Shown piece by piece: positions 33,048-41,704 of a DNA stretch of 64,000 bases. The first letter of the stretch is position 1, and the number at the start of each line of letters is the position of its first letter. Made by a program: the position numbers and the translations under genes. The DNA lies in the NCBI RefSeq assembly GCF_030403745.1, contig NZ_JAQMWP010000022.1, positions 62,001 to 126,000 of the forward strand. The letters are read 5' to 3'. The notes under the pieces were generated by a model. It had not been told where the DNA came from. It made no database searches and saw nothing but the letters and a program-made list of their open reading frames with translations. Source of the DNA: Streptomyces sp. S.PB5. Its GTDB lineage: Bacteria; Actinomycetota; Actinomycetes; Streptomycetales; Streptomycetaceae.

Positions 33048-34193
33048 TCACGCGTGCGGCCCCACCGTCACCTCCCCGATCACCAACTCCGGCCGCGCCT
33101 CCAGCACTTCGCCGACCCGTTCCACCTGCTCGCCCAGCTCGCGTTCCTGCCGCGCGGTCAGCTTCCGCAACGGCTCGACCGTGACGGTCGTACGACGTCC
33201 CGCGCGCCGCTGGTGCCACACCCCGGCCACCTCCCCGTCGACCAGCAGCAGCGGGAAGTTGCCGGCCTGCCCGCCCGCCAGCGCCCGCGCGTACGCGGCA
33301 CCGGGGAACAGCAGCTCACGGGGCTGGGCGGCGATGCCGTACGCGTCGAAGTACGGCAGCAGCCGCACGCCCCGGAACGGCCGGTCCCGAGGGAACTCCG
33401 TGTCGCCCGCCGCCACCCACGCCACCGCCCCCTCGAAGCCGACCTCCTCGATCTCTCCCGCCTGCGCCATCCGGCCGAACAGGGCGCTCGCCCAACCGAC
33501 CGGCGCGGCAAGCCACTTCGCGAACCACGCCGGGGTCCCCGGACCGTAGGCGTGCAGATAGCGGCGTACGAGAGTCCGCAGCGCCTCTTCGGCCGGCAGC
33601 GGAGTGAAGTGGGGTGGGCGGGTGTACGTCACCTTGCGGCCCCGGTTGGGGGCGAAGCACAGGGCGCCGGACTGGCCGGCCCGGTGCAGGACCTGGCGCC
33701 AGCGCGGCCAGAGGGTCTGGAAGGCGGGCATCACCAGGTCGCCGGCCCAGGGACCCGTGCGGGCCACGACCTGCTCGTCCAGTTCGTCGACCGTCAGCGA
33801 CACCCCGTCCAGGGCGTCCGCGATCGCCGCCACGATCTGCTCGGCCTGTTCCTCGGTGACCCGTGCGTCCGCCGCGAAGCCCCCGGTGCCCGGCACCGCG
33901 GTCAACGCGGCACACCACAGGGGGAGTTCATCGGCGGGGAGGAGATGTACGGTCCCCCGTGGGCCGTGGGTCTTCACCAGGGACCGTTCCTCCCAGAGGG
34001 CCGCGCGCACATCCGCCCGGGTCGCCCCCTCGGTCCGGACACCCACCGACAGCTCGGCCGCGGACAGCACCTGGGCGTGCGCCCCGAGCATCGAGGCGAC
34101 CACATCGGAGACCGTCGTGCCCGTTTTCGCGGGAGTGGCCAGGAATTGCCGCTCCAGTCGCCGTGCGCTCGCCTCGGTCCAGGTAATCGTCAT
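33048..34193 (-). CDS. Winged-helix DNA-binding protein of the AlkZ-like HTH_42 family
   Basis: 381 residues. HTH_42 domain proteins include DNA glycosylases of the AlkZ and YcaQ types, which remove bulky or crosslinked bases and sometimes protect producers from their own genotoxins. The family catalytic position, usually Q-x-Q or Q-x-D in a LGLQAQ context, here reads LGAHAQVLSAAEL, that is His-Ala-Gln. Further family features include RGTVHLLPADELPLW, TYTRPPHFTPLPAEEALRTL with HAYGPGTPAWFAKW, and LLLVDGEVAGVWHQR near the end. Activity is uncertain because of the changed residue. Confidence 0.88.
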   Translation of the reverse strand: MTITWTEASARRLERQFLATPAKTGTTVSDVVASMLGAHAQVLSAAELSVGVRTEGATRADVRAALWEERSLVKTHGPRGTVHLLPADELPLWCAALTAVPGTGGFAADARVTEEQAEQIVAAIADALDGVSLTVDELDEQVVARTGPWAGDLVMPAFQTLWPRWRQVLHRAGQSGALCFAPNRGRKVTYTRPPHFTPLPAEEALRTLVRRYLHAYGPGTPAWFAKWLAAPVGWASALFGRMAQAGEIEEVGFEGAVAWVAAGDTEFPRDRPFRGVRLLPYFDAYGIAAQPRELLFPGAAYARALAGGQAGNFPLLLVDGEVAGVWHQRRAGRRTTVTVEPLRKLTARQERELGEQVERVGEVLEARPELVIGEVTVGPHA

Positions 34194-34659
34194 GGTCCGA
34201 CGCTAGGGCGGAATTAGGCCGGAATCTGTCCGCTGTGCGGAGCCGGCGCGCGGGCCGCGACGCCCGCCGCAAACGAGACGGCCATTCACTAGCAAATCGG
34301 GCAATCTGCGCATCGACCCCTCATCCTCCCTTTCTATTCATGGGATTCGCCAGGTCTCCACATCGTTATCACCGTCGGCTCGCTTCTTACTCCGCTCTCA
34401 CGTAAGTTCAGACCAAGGTAATTCGCGTCAGCAAAGCTGCGCGGGCGGTACCGCGCAGTGGAGGGGGCTGCGCGGTGCCCCTGCCTTCTGGCCCCGCGGC
34501 GTCAAGCGGACGTTCCCGACCGAGGTCACACGCATGGGCGATGCGAGGACCGGGGCCCGATCCGGGGGAAATCCGCTGCGATTCGGCCATGAATCCGCCA
34601 TGAACCGCCCCTTCCGCGCCCATCGCGCCGTCGCCGAGCGACTCCGGAGAGTAGTTGTA

Positions 34660-34757
34660 TCGCGCCGATGCACGCAGCATCACTTACGAAGGGTTATGGT
34701 GGAAACCCCCCCTCGGGCCGGTCCGTCTCCCCCCCACGGACCGGCCCGTTTTTTGTG
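34660..34757 (+). ncRNA. Candidate small RNA with C-rich terminator loop
   Basis: Three stacked hairpins and a T-tract with no coding potential. Hairpin 1: GATGC/GCATC (34667-34681). Hairpin 2: GGGTT/AACCC (about 34691-34708), followed by more C. Hairpin 3: an 11-bp stem GGGCCGGTCCG (34715-34725) and its complement (34737-34747) enclosing TCTCCCCCCCA, followed by six T (34749-34754). A run of seven C also follows hairpin 2. The design is like actinobacterial 6C-type RNAs, whose C-rich loops pair with G-rich ribosome sites, but I cannot assign it to that family. It may also be a leaderless attenuator upstream of uppS. Confidence 0.5.
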
Positions 34758-34783
34758 CGCACAGGGGCCACGTCCAAGAGGGC

Positions 34784-34935
34784 GGCACGCGCACCCCCCT
34801 AAGGGGAGCGGGGCTGTGGCATCAGCGGCTCCGCCGCGGGGCCGCGACTGGCCACAGCGAACGCCGCACCCGCCCGCGAACCAGAACCACCCCCCACAGT
34901 TGGCGCCCCAACCCCGCCCGCACCCCACAGGCAAC
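34784..34935 (+). repeat. Streptomyces-type dispersed intergenic repeat
   Basis: Contains CCCCTAAGGGGAGCGGGGC-like text, GCGGCTCCGCCGCGGGGCCG and a CTGTGGC/GCCACAG pair. This is the composition of a common Streptomyces intergenic repeat (AAAGGGGCGCGGGGCTGT...GCGGCTCCGCCGCGTGGG...). The central dyad would form a long hairpin. It lies in the 807-bp gap 34194-35000 together with the candidate RNA; the rest of that gap (34194-34659) shows no gene. Confidence 0.65.
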
Positions 34936-35000
34936 ACCCACTGCACACCCCGGTAGGCTTCCCGCGCGGGGACCCGCATCCGCACGGAGGGGCAAATCAC

Positions 35001-35774
35001 GTGAACCTGCGCGACAAGCTGCGCGGCCTGTTGGTCAGGCTCTACGCACGCCGGGTGGAAGGCCACCTGGACCACGCTCAGGTGCCCAAGCACATCGGCG
35101 TCATCATGGACGGCAACCGTCGCTGGGCGAAGGCCGCGAAAGCCACCACCGTCCACGGCCACCGTGCGGGTGCCGAGAAGATCGAGGAGTTCCTCGGCTG
35201 GTGCAGCGAGACGGACGTCGAGGTGGTCACCCTGTGGCTGCTGTCGACGGACAACTTCGACCGCGCCCAGGAAGAGCTCGGCCCGCTGCTCGGCATCATC
35301 GAGGACGTCGTCCGCACCCTCGCCGCGGACGGCCGCTGGCGTGTGCACCACGTGGGCACGCCCGACCTGCTGCCCGCCCAGATGCAGACGGCTCTCAAGG
35401 AGGCGGAGGAGTCCACCGCCCACATCGACGGGATACTCGTCAACCTCGCCATCGGCTACGGCGGCCGCCAGGAGATCGTGGACGCCGTGCGGTCGATGAT
35501 GCTCGACGCCGCCGACAAGGGCACCTCGATGGAGGAGCTCGCCGAGTCCGTCACCATCGACGCGATCGGCCGCCACCTCTACACCGGCGACCAGCCGCAC
35601 CCCGACCTCGTGATCCGCACCAGCGGCGAACAGCGGCTGTCCGGATTCATGCTGTGGCAGACGGCCCACTCCGAGTACTACTTCTGTGAGGTCTTCTGGC
35701 CGGCCTTCCGCAAGGTCGACTTCCTCCGTGCCATGCGTGACTACGCGGCGCGGCACCGCCGTTACGGCGGCTGA
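35001..35774 (+). CDS. uppS: Isoprenyl transferase (cis-prenyl diphosphate synthase)
   Basis: 257-residue UppS-family enzyme that condenses isopentenyl diphosphate units onto a prenyl diphosphate in Z configuration to make the polyprenyl carrier for cell-wall synthesis. The phosphate-binding motif VIMDGNRRWAKA has catalytic Asp37. The HGHRAG, NFDRAQEELG, YGGRQEI, DLVIRTSGEQRLSGFMLWQ and EYYFCEVFWP blocks are all present. Length and motifs are complete. GTG start at 35001 with GGAGGGGC upstream. Streptomyces often have two such genes; which chain length this copy makes is not deducible. Confidence 0.95.
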   Translation: MNLRDKLRGLLVRLYARRVEGHLDHAQVPKHIGVIMDGNRRWAKAAKATTVHGHRAGAEKIEEFLGWCSETDVEVVTLWLLSTDNFDRAQEELGPLLGIIEDVVRTLAADGRWRVHHVGTPDLLPAQMQTALKEAEESTAHIDGILVNLAIGYGGRQEIVDAVRSMMLDAADKGTSMEELAESVTIDAIGRHLYTGDQPHPDLVIRTSGEQRLSGFMLWQTAHSEYYFCEVFWPAFRKVDFLRAMRDYAARHRRYGG

Positions 35775-36118
35775 CCGACACGGCAGCACTCCCGTAAGGG
35801 CACCCCAGGTACCCCATTTGGTGCGGAAGTAACAAAGAGTTCACCAGCGCGCCGTCATATGCGCTGGCATGGCGGCGCATGTTCGAGGGCATAAGCCAAG
35901 CAGGTCGACACCCGAACCACGGGTGTCGGATCCTCAGCGGGCGGCACCGGAGCCGTTCGCCCGGGAGGCCCTTTGCACCAGCCCTGCCGTGCGGTTCCAG
36001 CACGGAAGAAGCAGTGGAGGGCCGGTTGCCGGCCCATGCACAGCGTGCATCGAGGCCGTCGACCGGTCCAGCTCCACTCCGTCGCTCCCCGACCTCATCC
36101 GAGGGGGTACGTCCTTCC
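35775..36118. other. Intergenic 344 bp upstream of phoH-type gene
   Basis: No gene seen. Structure present: an inverted pair CAGCGC/GCGCTG (35848-35869) and a strong hairpin CGACACCCG/CGGGTGTCG (about 35908-35932) in the leader. The second could be an attenuator or terminator without a T-tract. A possible dyad GTAAC-N5-GTTCAC near 35829-35843 may be part of the promoter. Confidence 0.4.
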
Positions 36119-37444
36119 GTGGTGACCAGCACAAAGCGTCGTCTGCCTGACCGGCGCACCTATGTTCTCGACACCAGCGTTCTGCTGGCCGATCCGAACG
36201 CCCTGAGCCGCTTCGACGAGCACGAAGTAGTGCTTCCGATCGTCGTGGTGACGGAGTTGGAGGCCAAGCGGCACCATCCCGAACTCGGCTACTTCGCCCG
36301 GCAGGCCCTGCGTCTGCTCGACGAGTTCCGGGTGCGGTTCGGCCGCCTCGACGCCCCCCTCCCGATCGGGGAACTCGGCGGAACCGTCCGTGTCGAGCTC
36401 AATCACTCGGACCCCAGCGTGCTGCCGAGCGGCTACCGCCTGGGGGACAACGACTCCCGCATCCTCGCGGTCGCCCGCAATCTGCAGGCCGAGGGATTCG
36501 ACGTCACCGTGGTGTCGAAGGACCTCCCGCTCCGGATCAAGGCGTCGTCGGTCGGTCTCCTCGCCGAGGAGTACCGCGCCGAACTCGCCATCACGGACTC
36601 CTCCGGCTGGACCGGAATGTCCGAACTGACCCTGCCGGGCGAACAGGTGGACATCCTCTTCGAGGAAGGCCATGTGTACGTCCCCGAGGTCGCCGACCTG
36701 CCCGTGCACACGGGTCTGACGATCCAGTCCGAGCGCGGCAAGGCGCTGGGCCGGGTCTCTCCCGAGGGCAACATCCGCCTGGTGCGGGGCGACCGGGAGG
36801 CGTTCGGCATCAAGGGGCGCAGCGCGGAGCAGCGTATCGCTCTGGATCTGCTGCTCGACCCGGACGTCGGGATCGTGTCCATGGGCGGCCGGGCCGGCAC
36901 CGGCAAGTCGGCGCTCGCGCTGTGCGCGGGCCTGGAAGCGGTCCTGGAGCGGCGTCAGCACCAGAAGGTGATGGTCTTCCGTCCGCTGTACGCGGTGGGC
37001 GGGCAGGAGCTGGGCTATCTGCCGGGCTCCGAGGCCGAGAAGATGAGCCCCTGGGCGCAGGCGGTCTTCGACACACTGTCCGCGGTCACCAGCCGCGAGG
37101 TCATCGAAGAGGTCACCGCGCGCGGGATGCTCGAGGTCCTGCCCCTCACCCATATCCGCGGGCGCTCGCTGCACGACGCGTTCGTGATCGTGGACGAGGC
37201 GCAGTCGCTGGAACGGAATGTGCTTCTGACCGTTCTGTCCCGAATCGGCGCCAATTCGCGGGTGGTTCTCACCCATGACGTGGCCCAGCGGGACAATCTG
37301 CGGGTCGGGCGCTACGACGGTGTCGTCGCCGTCGTGGAGAAGCTGAAGGGGCATCCCCTCTTCGCCCACGTCACGCTGACGAGGTCCGAGAGGTCCCAGA
37401 TCGCGGCCCTTGTGACCGAAATGCTCGAAGACGGGCAAATCTGA
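36119..37444 (+). CDS. PIN-domain/PhoH-family ATPase
   Basis: 441 residues. N-terminal PIN nuclease-like domain (RTYVLDTSVLLADPNALSRF, conserved Asp, then VVTELEAKRHH and LGDNDSRILAVARNL with further acidic residues), and a C-terminal PhoH ATPase with P-loop GGRAGTGKSALAL (Lys263), FVIVDEAQSLERN (Walker B) and VVLTHDVAQRDN. PIN-PhoH (PhoH2/YlaK-type) proteins are RNA-processing enzymes, ribonuclease plus helicase-like. Start at tandem GTG GTG (36119, 36122) with GGGGG upstream. Monocistronic; hairpin terminator follows. Confidence 0.93.
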   Translation: MVTSTKRRLPDRRTYVLDTSVLLADPNALSRFDEHEVVLPIVVVTELEAKRHHPELGYFARQALRLLDEFRVRFGRLDAPLPIGELGGTVRVELNHSDPSVLPSGYRLGDNDSRILAVARNLQAEGFDVTVVSKDLPLRIKASSVGLLAEEYRAELAITDSSGWTGMSELTLPGEQVDILFEEGHVYVPEVADLPVHTGLTIQSERGKALGRVSPEGNIRLVRGDREAFGIKGRSAEQRIALDLLLDPDVGIVSMGGRAGTGKSALALCAGLEAVLERRQHQKVMVFRPLYAVGGQELGYLPGSEAEKMSPWAQAVFDTLSAVTSREVIEEVTARGMLEVLPLTHIRGRSLHDAFVIVDEAQSLERNVLLTVLSRIGANSRVVLTHDVAQRDNLRVGRYDGVVAVVEKLKGHPLFAHVTLTRSERSQIAALVTEMLEDGQI

Positions 37445-37461
37445 GGTAATACCTGCCAGTT

Positions 37462-37502
37462 GGCGCCGTCCGGAAAGGCCAAGAGCCTAGCCGGGCGGCG
37501 CC
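37462..37502 (+). terminator. Hairpin terminator after the PIN-PhoH gene
   Basis: 12-bp stem GGCGCCGTCCGG (37462-37473) with its near-complement CCGGGCGGCGCC (37491-37502), one T-G pair, loop of 17 bases with an inner GGC/GCC. No T-tract, as usual in Streptomyces. The remaining 37503-37843 carries the leader of the next gene; I see no gene and no ydaO-type c-di-AMP riboswitch core in it. Confidence 0.65.
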
Positions 37503-37843
37503 TTCGCGTGTTGCGGTTTCTCAGAATCCCTGGGGTCAAACGAGATGTGAGCTTTCACACGCAACTCAGAATTGCCACCCGGCGTCCGGTTACGGCAGAG
37601 TCTCACTCCTGTCAGGCCCCGCATACGACACACCTGTACCCCCAGCGGTACGGCACCACAGCAACACCAGCTTCAACTCCATAGTCGACGTCGTATGCCG
37701 CCCGAGCACCATGCGGCGCCTCCCTCACGGGAGTTGCCCACCGGGCCCGTGCTTCCCGTGACCCGTAGTTGGGAGGCCAGCGCCAAGGGGCAAGATTGCG
37801 TCCGCCAGGGTCACCGAAGCGGGCGATGCTGGAAGGAAACCGT

Positions 37844-38527
37844 GTGAGTCCGATTTCGGTCCGGGGATTCGCAGTGGCCTCTGCCACCGCGGTCACCGCT
37901 GTCGGAAGCGTCGTCGGCGTTGCCTCGGGCAGCACCGCGCAGACGAACGACGCGGAAGCGGCAGCCGCCGATTCGACGCTCCTCGCGGACATACCCGCGG
38001 GCCAGCAGGCCCAGGTGCAGACCGCGTCCCTGACGCAGCAGGCCAATGTCCAGGCCATCGCCGCCGACGCGAGCGCCAAGAAGGATGCCGAGGAATCGGC
38101 CCGTAAGGCTGCCGCCAAGTCGGCGATCGAGAAGAAGGAAGCCGCCGAGAAGGCGGCGAAGGAAGCCAAGGAGCGCGCCGAGGCCAAGGCCGCCGCCTCC
38201 CGGAGCTCCGCCAGCTTCCCGGTCCAGAGCTCCTACACCGTCGCGCAGATCCAGGCGATGGCGCGCCAGATGGTGGCGAGCGACCAGTGGACGTGCTTCA
38301 GCAACATCGTGGATCACGAGTCCAGCTGGAAGTACACGGCGACCAACCCTTCCTCCGGCGCCTACGGCCTCTTCCAGGCACTGCCCGGCTCCAAGATGTC
38401 CTCCGTCGACGACGACTGGCGGACCAACCCGGCCACCCAGATCAAGTGGGGCATCAACTACATGGAAAGCCGTTACGGCAGCCCGTGCGGTGCCTGGGAC
38501 TTCTGGCAGGCCAATCGGTGGTACTAG
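37844..38527 (+). CDS. Secreted lytic transglycosylase-like (SLT) protein
   Basis: 227 residues from GTG 37844 (GGAAGGAAA upstream). Signal-type N-terminus (residues 1-32), then a long Ala/Lys/Glu-rich coiled-coil region (about 60-125: AKKDAEESARKAAAKSAIEK and continuing), and a C-terminal SLT-like domain: IVDHESSWKYTATNPSSGAY with catalytic-type Glu159, GLFQALPGSKM and INYMESRYGSPCGAWDFWQ. Members cleave or bind glycan strands of peptidoglycan; in Streptomyces they help germination and growth. The coiled coil may dimerise it or tether it in the wall. Confidence 0.9.
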   Translation: MSPISVRGFAVASATAVTAVGSVVGVASGSTAQTNDAEAAAADSTLLADIPAGQQAQVQTASLTQQANVQAIAADASAKKDAEESARKAAAKSAIEKKEAAEKAAKEAKERAEAKAAASRSSASFPVQSSYTVAQIQAMARQMVASDQWTCFSNIVDHESSWKYTATNPSSGAYGLFQALPGSKMSSVDDDWRTNPATQIKWGINYMESRYGSPCGAWDFWQANRWY

Positions 38528-38562
38528 GGCCGCCCGGCCCCGGCCCCTCGCTCAACCCCGCG

Positions 38563-38593
38563 AAGCCCCTCCCCGTCCTACGGTGAGGGGCTT
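38563..38593 (+). terminator. Hairpin terminator after the SLT gene
   Basis: AAGCCCCTC (38563-38571) pairs with GAGGGGCTT (38585-38593) across a 13-base loop, followed by T and TCG. Perfect nine-base stem; palindromic, so it could act in both directions. Confidence 0.75.
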
Positions 38594-38705
38594 TCGCCCT
38601 GTTACGGTCTGACGGACCGACGCACGACTCGCAGGCCCCGGACGACTCAGGGGCCTCCAGGGGGGAGTGGTGGGCACAGACGGGGGAAAGGGACGGATAC
38701 GGATC

Positions 38706-40025
38706 ATGTCGAGAGTGCCTGGGTGGCTCGGACGGCTCGGCCATGGACTGACCGAGATGGGTGAGCGGCTGGACGAGCGGCGCGCGGAGGCGGAGCGCGA
38801 GGAGACCGCGCAGGGCTCCGAGGAGCCCCCGCCGGCGCCCGAGGACGACTCGGCTCCCGTCGTCATCGAGCGTCCCGACCCCGCGCAGGTCGTCCCCTGG
38901 GGCATGCGGGTCGCCGCCGAGGCCGGCTGGCGGCTGCTCGTCCTCGCGGGCACGGTCTGGGTCCTGATGCGGGTCATCAGCGCGGTCCAGCTCGTCGTAC
39001 TGGCCTTCGTGGCGGCGCTGCTGATCACCGCGCTCCTCCAGCCGACGGTCTCCTGGCTCCGGAAATACGGCGTCCCGCGCGGCCTCGCGACCGCGCTCAC
39101 CGCGATTCTCGGCTTCGTCGTGATGGGCCTGATCGGGTGGTTCGTCACCTGGCAGGTCATGGAGAACATCGACAACGTCTCCGACCAGGTCCAGGACGGC
39201 ATCGACGAGCTGCGGGACTGGCTGCTCAACAGCCCGTTCCATGTCACCGACAAGCAGATCAACGACATCTCCCAGAATCTGCAGGACGCGATCGGCGCGA
39301 ACACGGACCAGATCACATCGGCGGGCCTCGAAGGCGTGACGGTCGTGGTGGAGGCGCTGACGGGCATACTGCTCGCGGCCTTCTCGACGCTGTTCCTCCT
39401 GTACGACGGCAAGCGGATCTGGGAGTGGACGCTGAAGCTGGTGCCGGCGGCGGCCCGGCCGGGGGTGGCGGGGGCCGGTCCCCGGGCGTGGCGCACGCTG
39501 ACCGCCTATGTCCGCGGCACGGTGATAGTGGCTCTGATCGACGCCATCTTCATCGGCCTCGGCATCTACTTCCTCGGTGTCCCGATGGCCGTTCCGCTGG
39601 CGGTCTTCATCTTCCTGTTCGCGTTCATCCCGCTGGTGGGCGCGGTGGTCTCGGGCGCGCTCGCGGTGGTCGTCGCGCTGGTGACCCAGGGTGTGTTCAC
39701 GGCGGTCATGTCCCTCGTCGTCGTGCTGGCGGTGCAGCAGATCGAGGGGCACATCCTCCAGCCGTTCATTCTGGGGCGGGCGGTACGGGTCCATCCGCTG
39801 GCGGTGGTGTTGTCGGTCGCGGCCGGGGGGATGGTGGCCGGGATCGGGGGTGCGGTGGTCGCGGTGCCGTTGGTGGCCGTCACGAACACGGTGGTGGGGT
39901 ATCTGCGGTTGTACTCCCGGGAACAGGCGCTGAAGCAGGCGCCTCGGCCGCGGGGGGCGACGGCGGTGGACGCGGCGGTGGTGGAGCCGGCGTCACCGTC
40001 GCAGGATCCGCCGCCGGCCTCGTAG
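38706..40025 (+). CDS. AI-2E family permease
   Basis: 439 residues from ATG 38706 (GTG codons at 38667/38670 are in frame but too close to their G-rich site). About eight membrane helices: two before residue 110, a large central soluble stretch (GWFVTWQVMENIDNVSDQVQ and DKQINDISQNLQDAIGANTD), then clustered helices including FIFLFAFIPLVGAVVSGALA and VVVLAVQQIEGHILQPFILG, the family signature. Family members transport small solutes or signals in other bacteria; the substrate here is unknown. Extra N-terminal acidic region of about 70 residues. Confidence 0.9.
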   Translation: MSRVPGWLGRLGHGLTEMGERLDERRAEAEREETAQGSEEPPPAPEDDSAPVVIERPDPAQVVPWGMRVAAEAGWRLLVLAGTVWVLMRVISAVQLVVLAFVAALLITALLQPTVSWLRKYGVPRGLATALTAILGFVVMGLIGWFVTWQVMENIDNVSDQVQDGIDELRDWLLNSPFHVTDKQINDISQNLQDAIGANTDQITSAGLEGVTVVVEALTGILLAAFSTLFLLYDGKRIWEWTLKLVPAAARPGVAGAGPRAWRTLTAYVRGTVIVALIDAIFIGLGIYFLGVPMAVPLAVFIFLFAFIPLVGAVVSGALAVVVALVTQGVFTAVMSLVVVLAVQQIEGHILQPFILGRAVRVHPLAVVLSVAAGGMVAGIGGAVVAVPLVAVTNTVVGYLRLYSREQALKQAPRPRGATAVDAAVVEPASPSQDPPPAS

Positions 40026-40068
40026 CCGCGCGGACCTTTCCTCGCCCCGCCGCCCCTTCCCGTCCCGA

Positions 40069-40142
40069 CCCTGGGGGCTGCCGCCCCCAGACCCCCGCTT
40101 CGGCCCTTAAGGGGCCTCGTCCTCAAGCTCCGGACGGGCTGG
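40069..40142 (+). repeat. Streptomyces-type dispersed intergenic repeat with hairpins
   Basis: CTGGGGGC (40071-40078) pairs with GCCCCCAG (40083-40090) across TGCC, and GGCCCTTAAGGGGCC follows, ending in CTCCGGACGGGCTG. This text (CTGGGGGC...AGACCCCC...CCTCAA...CGGACGGGCTGG) is a very common intergenic element of Streptomyces genomes. The rest of 40026-40335 contains the promoter and leader of the next gene. Confidence 0.7.
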
Positions 40143-40335
40143 ATGGTTCCGCCGACAGTCGGCATGGAATCGTTCAAATGAGCGCCGAACAAAGCGAATT
40201 GGGCGGCGCTTCATCTCAAATTCCGTCAGGTGGGAGCAGGACGGAATAACCCGGCCGAAATATGCCCCGCGGCTGATACACATACCCCCCTCAGTGCTAC
40301 GCGCCAGGCGTATGTGCGAAATGCCAGGGGGAGTG

Positions 40336-41199
40336 ATGTCGGGCCTTCGTGACTCCCTCGACCTCGATCAGGTCGGCCACGATCTGGTGGCGCACGCCCT
40401 GTCGGTGTGCGGGCGGGAGGAGTTCAGCGGGGAGTTGCGGGTCGCCGGGGCGCCCGGTGGGACCCTGCATCTGCGCGGGGGGCTCGTGGTCGGGGCCGAG
40501 AGTCCGGGCGCCCCGGGGCCCGAGGCGCTGCTGCTGCGCTCCGGCCGGGTCAGCGGTGAGGAATGGGCCGCGCTGGTACGCGAGTCGGGCGGGGCGCGCT
40601 GGCCGGTGGCCGGGCTGATCGCCCGCGGTCACGCCGGTGCCGCCCAGCTCAAGGTCGTGTGTGTGATGGCGTTGCACGACGCGGTCTTCGCCGTCCTCGC
40701 CGGCCGGGTGCACGGCTGTGAACGCGTCGCCGAGACCGAGCCGTTCGCCACGGTCGCCGTGGGCGAGACGCCGCGGCGGCTGCTGCAGGAGGCCAGTCGG
40801 AGGCTCGGCGCACTGGCCGCCCTGTCCCACCCCGTACGCCCCGACCGGGAGCGCCCCACGCCCGTCCCCGGGGCGGGAACCGGTCCGCTCACCGTCCTCC
40901 AGCGTGAGCTGCTTGCTCAGGCCGACGGTCGCAGCACCGCCCGCGACCTGGCCTTCCGTACCGGACGCGGCGTCTACACCGTCACCGTCGAGATGGCCCG
41001 GATGCTCGACGAGGGGCTCCTGGAATGCCCCGAGGAGACCCTGCCGATCCCCGTCCGGCCCCTCCCCGAGGGCATCCGGCAGCGCGAACCGGTGCCCGTT
41101 CCCGAGCAGCCGTCCACCGCGCAACCCCCCGACCCCGGTGACCTGCCCCGCCGTAAACCCGGCGGCTTCTTCCGGCTGCGAAACGGAGCTCCCAAATAG
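40336..41199 (+). CDS. Winged-helix-type protein preceding two roadblock genes
   Basis: About 287 residues. The N-terminal half (SLDLDQVGHDLVAHALSVCG...) contains a DUF4388-like beta module around ELRVAGAPGGTLHLRGGLVV; the C-terminal half has a winged-helix-like segment (TVLQRELLAQADGRSTARDL, then VYTVTVEMARMLDEGLL). The start is uncertain: GGGGGAG lies just before GTG 40333/ATG 40336, and ATGs at 40312 and 40321 are in frame. Followed by two roadblock/LC7-type genes on the same strand, suggesting a small signalling module. Confidence 0.72.
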   Translation: MSGLRDSLDLDQVGHDLVAHALSVCGREEFSGELRVAGAPGGTLHLRGGLVVGAESPGAPGPEALLLRSGRVSGEEWAALVRESGGARWPVAGLIARGHAGAAQLKVVCVMALHDAVFAVLAGRVHGCERVAETEPFATVAVGETPRRLLQEASRRLGALAALSHPVRPDRERPTPVPGAGTGPLTVLQRELLAQADGRSTARDLAFRTGRGVYTVTVEMARMLDEGLLECPEETLPIPVRPLPEGIRQREPVPVPEQPSTAQPPDPGDLPRRKPGGFFRLRNGAPK

Positions 41200-41313
41200 G
41201 CCCTCATAGCCCTCATGGCCGTCACAGCCCTTGTGGCCCTCATATGAGCCCCCGAAGGGGCCTTCGCATCGCGAAGCCGATCAGACCCGAACAGAAATTG
41301 GGGAGTTGAGTAC

Positions 41314-41700
41314 ATGGATCACGAAGCACTGGCACTGGAAATGCGGGGCCTGCGCGAACAGGTGACCGGAATCACCGACACCGCCGTCGCCGCCGCCGAC
41401 GGACTGCTCATCGCGGCGGACACCGCCGACTCCATCGACCCCGAGGGCCTCGCCGCCCTCGCCGCGGCCGGCCTCGGGCTCGCCCGCCGTACCGCCCAGG
41501 CGACCGCCCGGGGCACCCTGCGCCAGACCGTGACCTACGGCAGTCACGGCTGCGCGGCCTTCTACGCGGTCGGCGACACCGCCCTGATGGTCGTCCTCGG
41601 CGACGAGGGCATGGATGTCGACCGGCTGCACAGGGCGACCCAGCCCGCCCTCGACCGCATCGGGTCGATCCTCACGCACAAGGCAGCAGAAGGAGTCTGA
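41314..41700 (+). CDS. Roadblock/LC7 domain protein
   Basis: 128 residues, single roadblock/LC7 (MglB-like) fold: EMRGLREQVTGITDTAVAAA, then DGLLIAADTADSIDPEGLAA, a helix and ending LDRIGSILTHKAAEGV. Roadblock proteins act as regulatory partners of small Ras-like GTPases, for example CvnB in Streptomyces conservons. No GTPase gene is adjacent. The stop is 4 bp before the next gene, also a roadblock-type protein. Confidence 0.87.
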   Translation: MDHEALALEMRGLREQVTGITDTAVAAADGLLIAADTADSIDPEGLAALAAAGLGLARRTAQATARGTLRQTVTYGSHGCAAFYAVGDTALMVVLGDEGMDVDRLHRATQPALDRIGSILTHKAAEGV

Positions 41701-41704
41701 AGGG

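Noticed and set aside
34660..34757. Assignment of the small RNA to the 6C family
   Set aside because: The C-rich loop and terminator agree in style, but the first C-loop hairpin and the expected neighbouring genes do not fit clearly, so I list it only as a candidate with C-rich loops.
37503..37843. Possible c-di-AMP (ydaO) riboswitch before the SLT gene
   Set aside because: Some Streptomyces wall hydrolase genes have one, but I could not find the conserved CCGAAxCCG-CAGCT core in this stretch.
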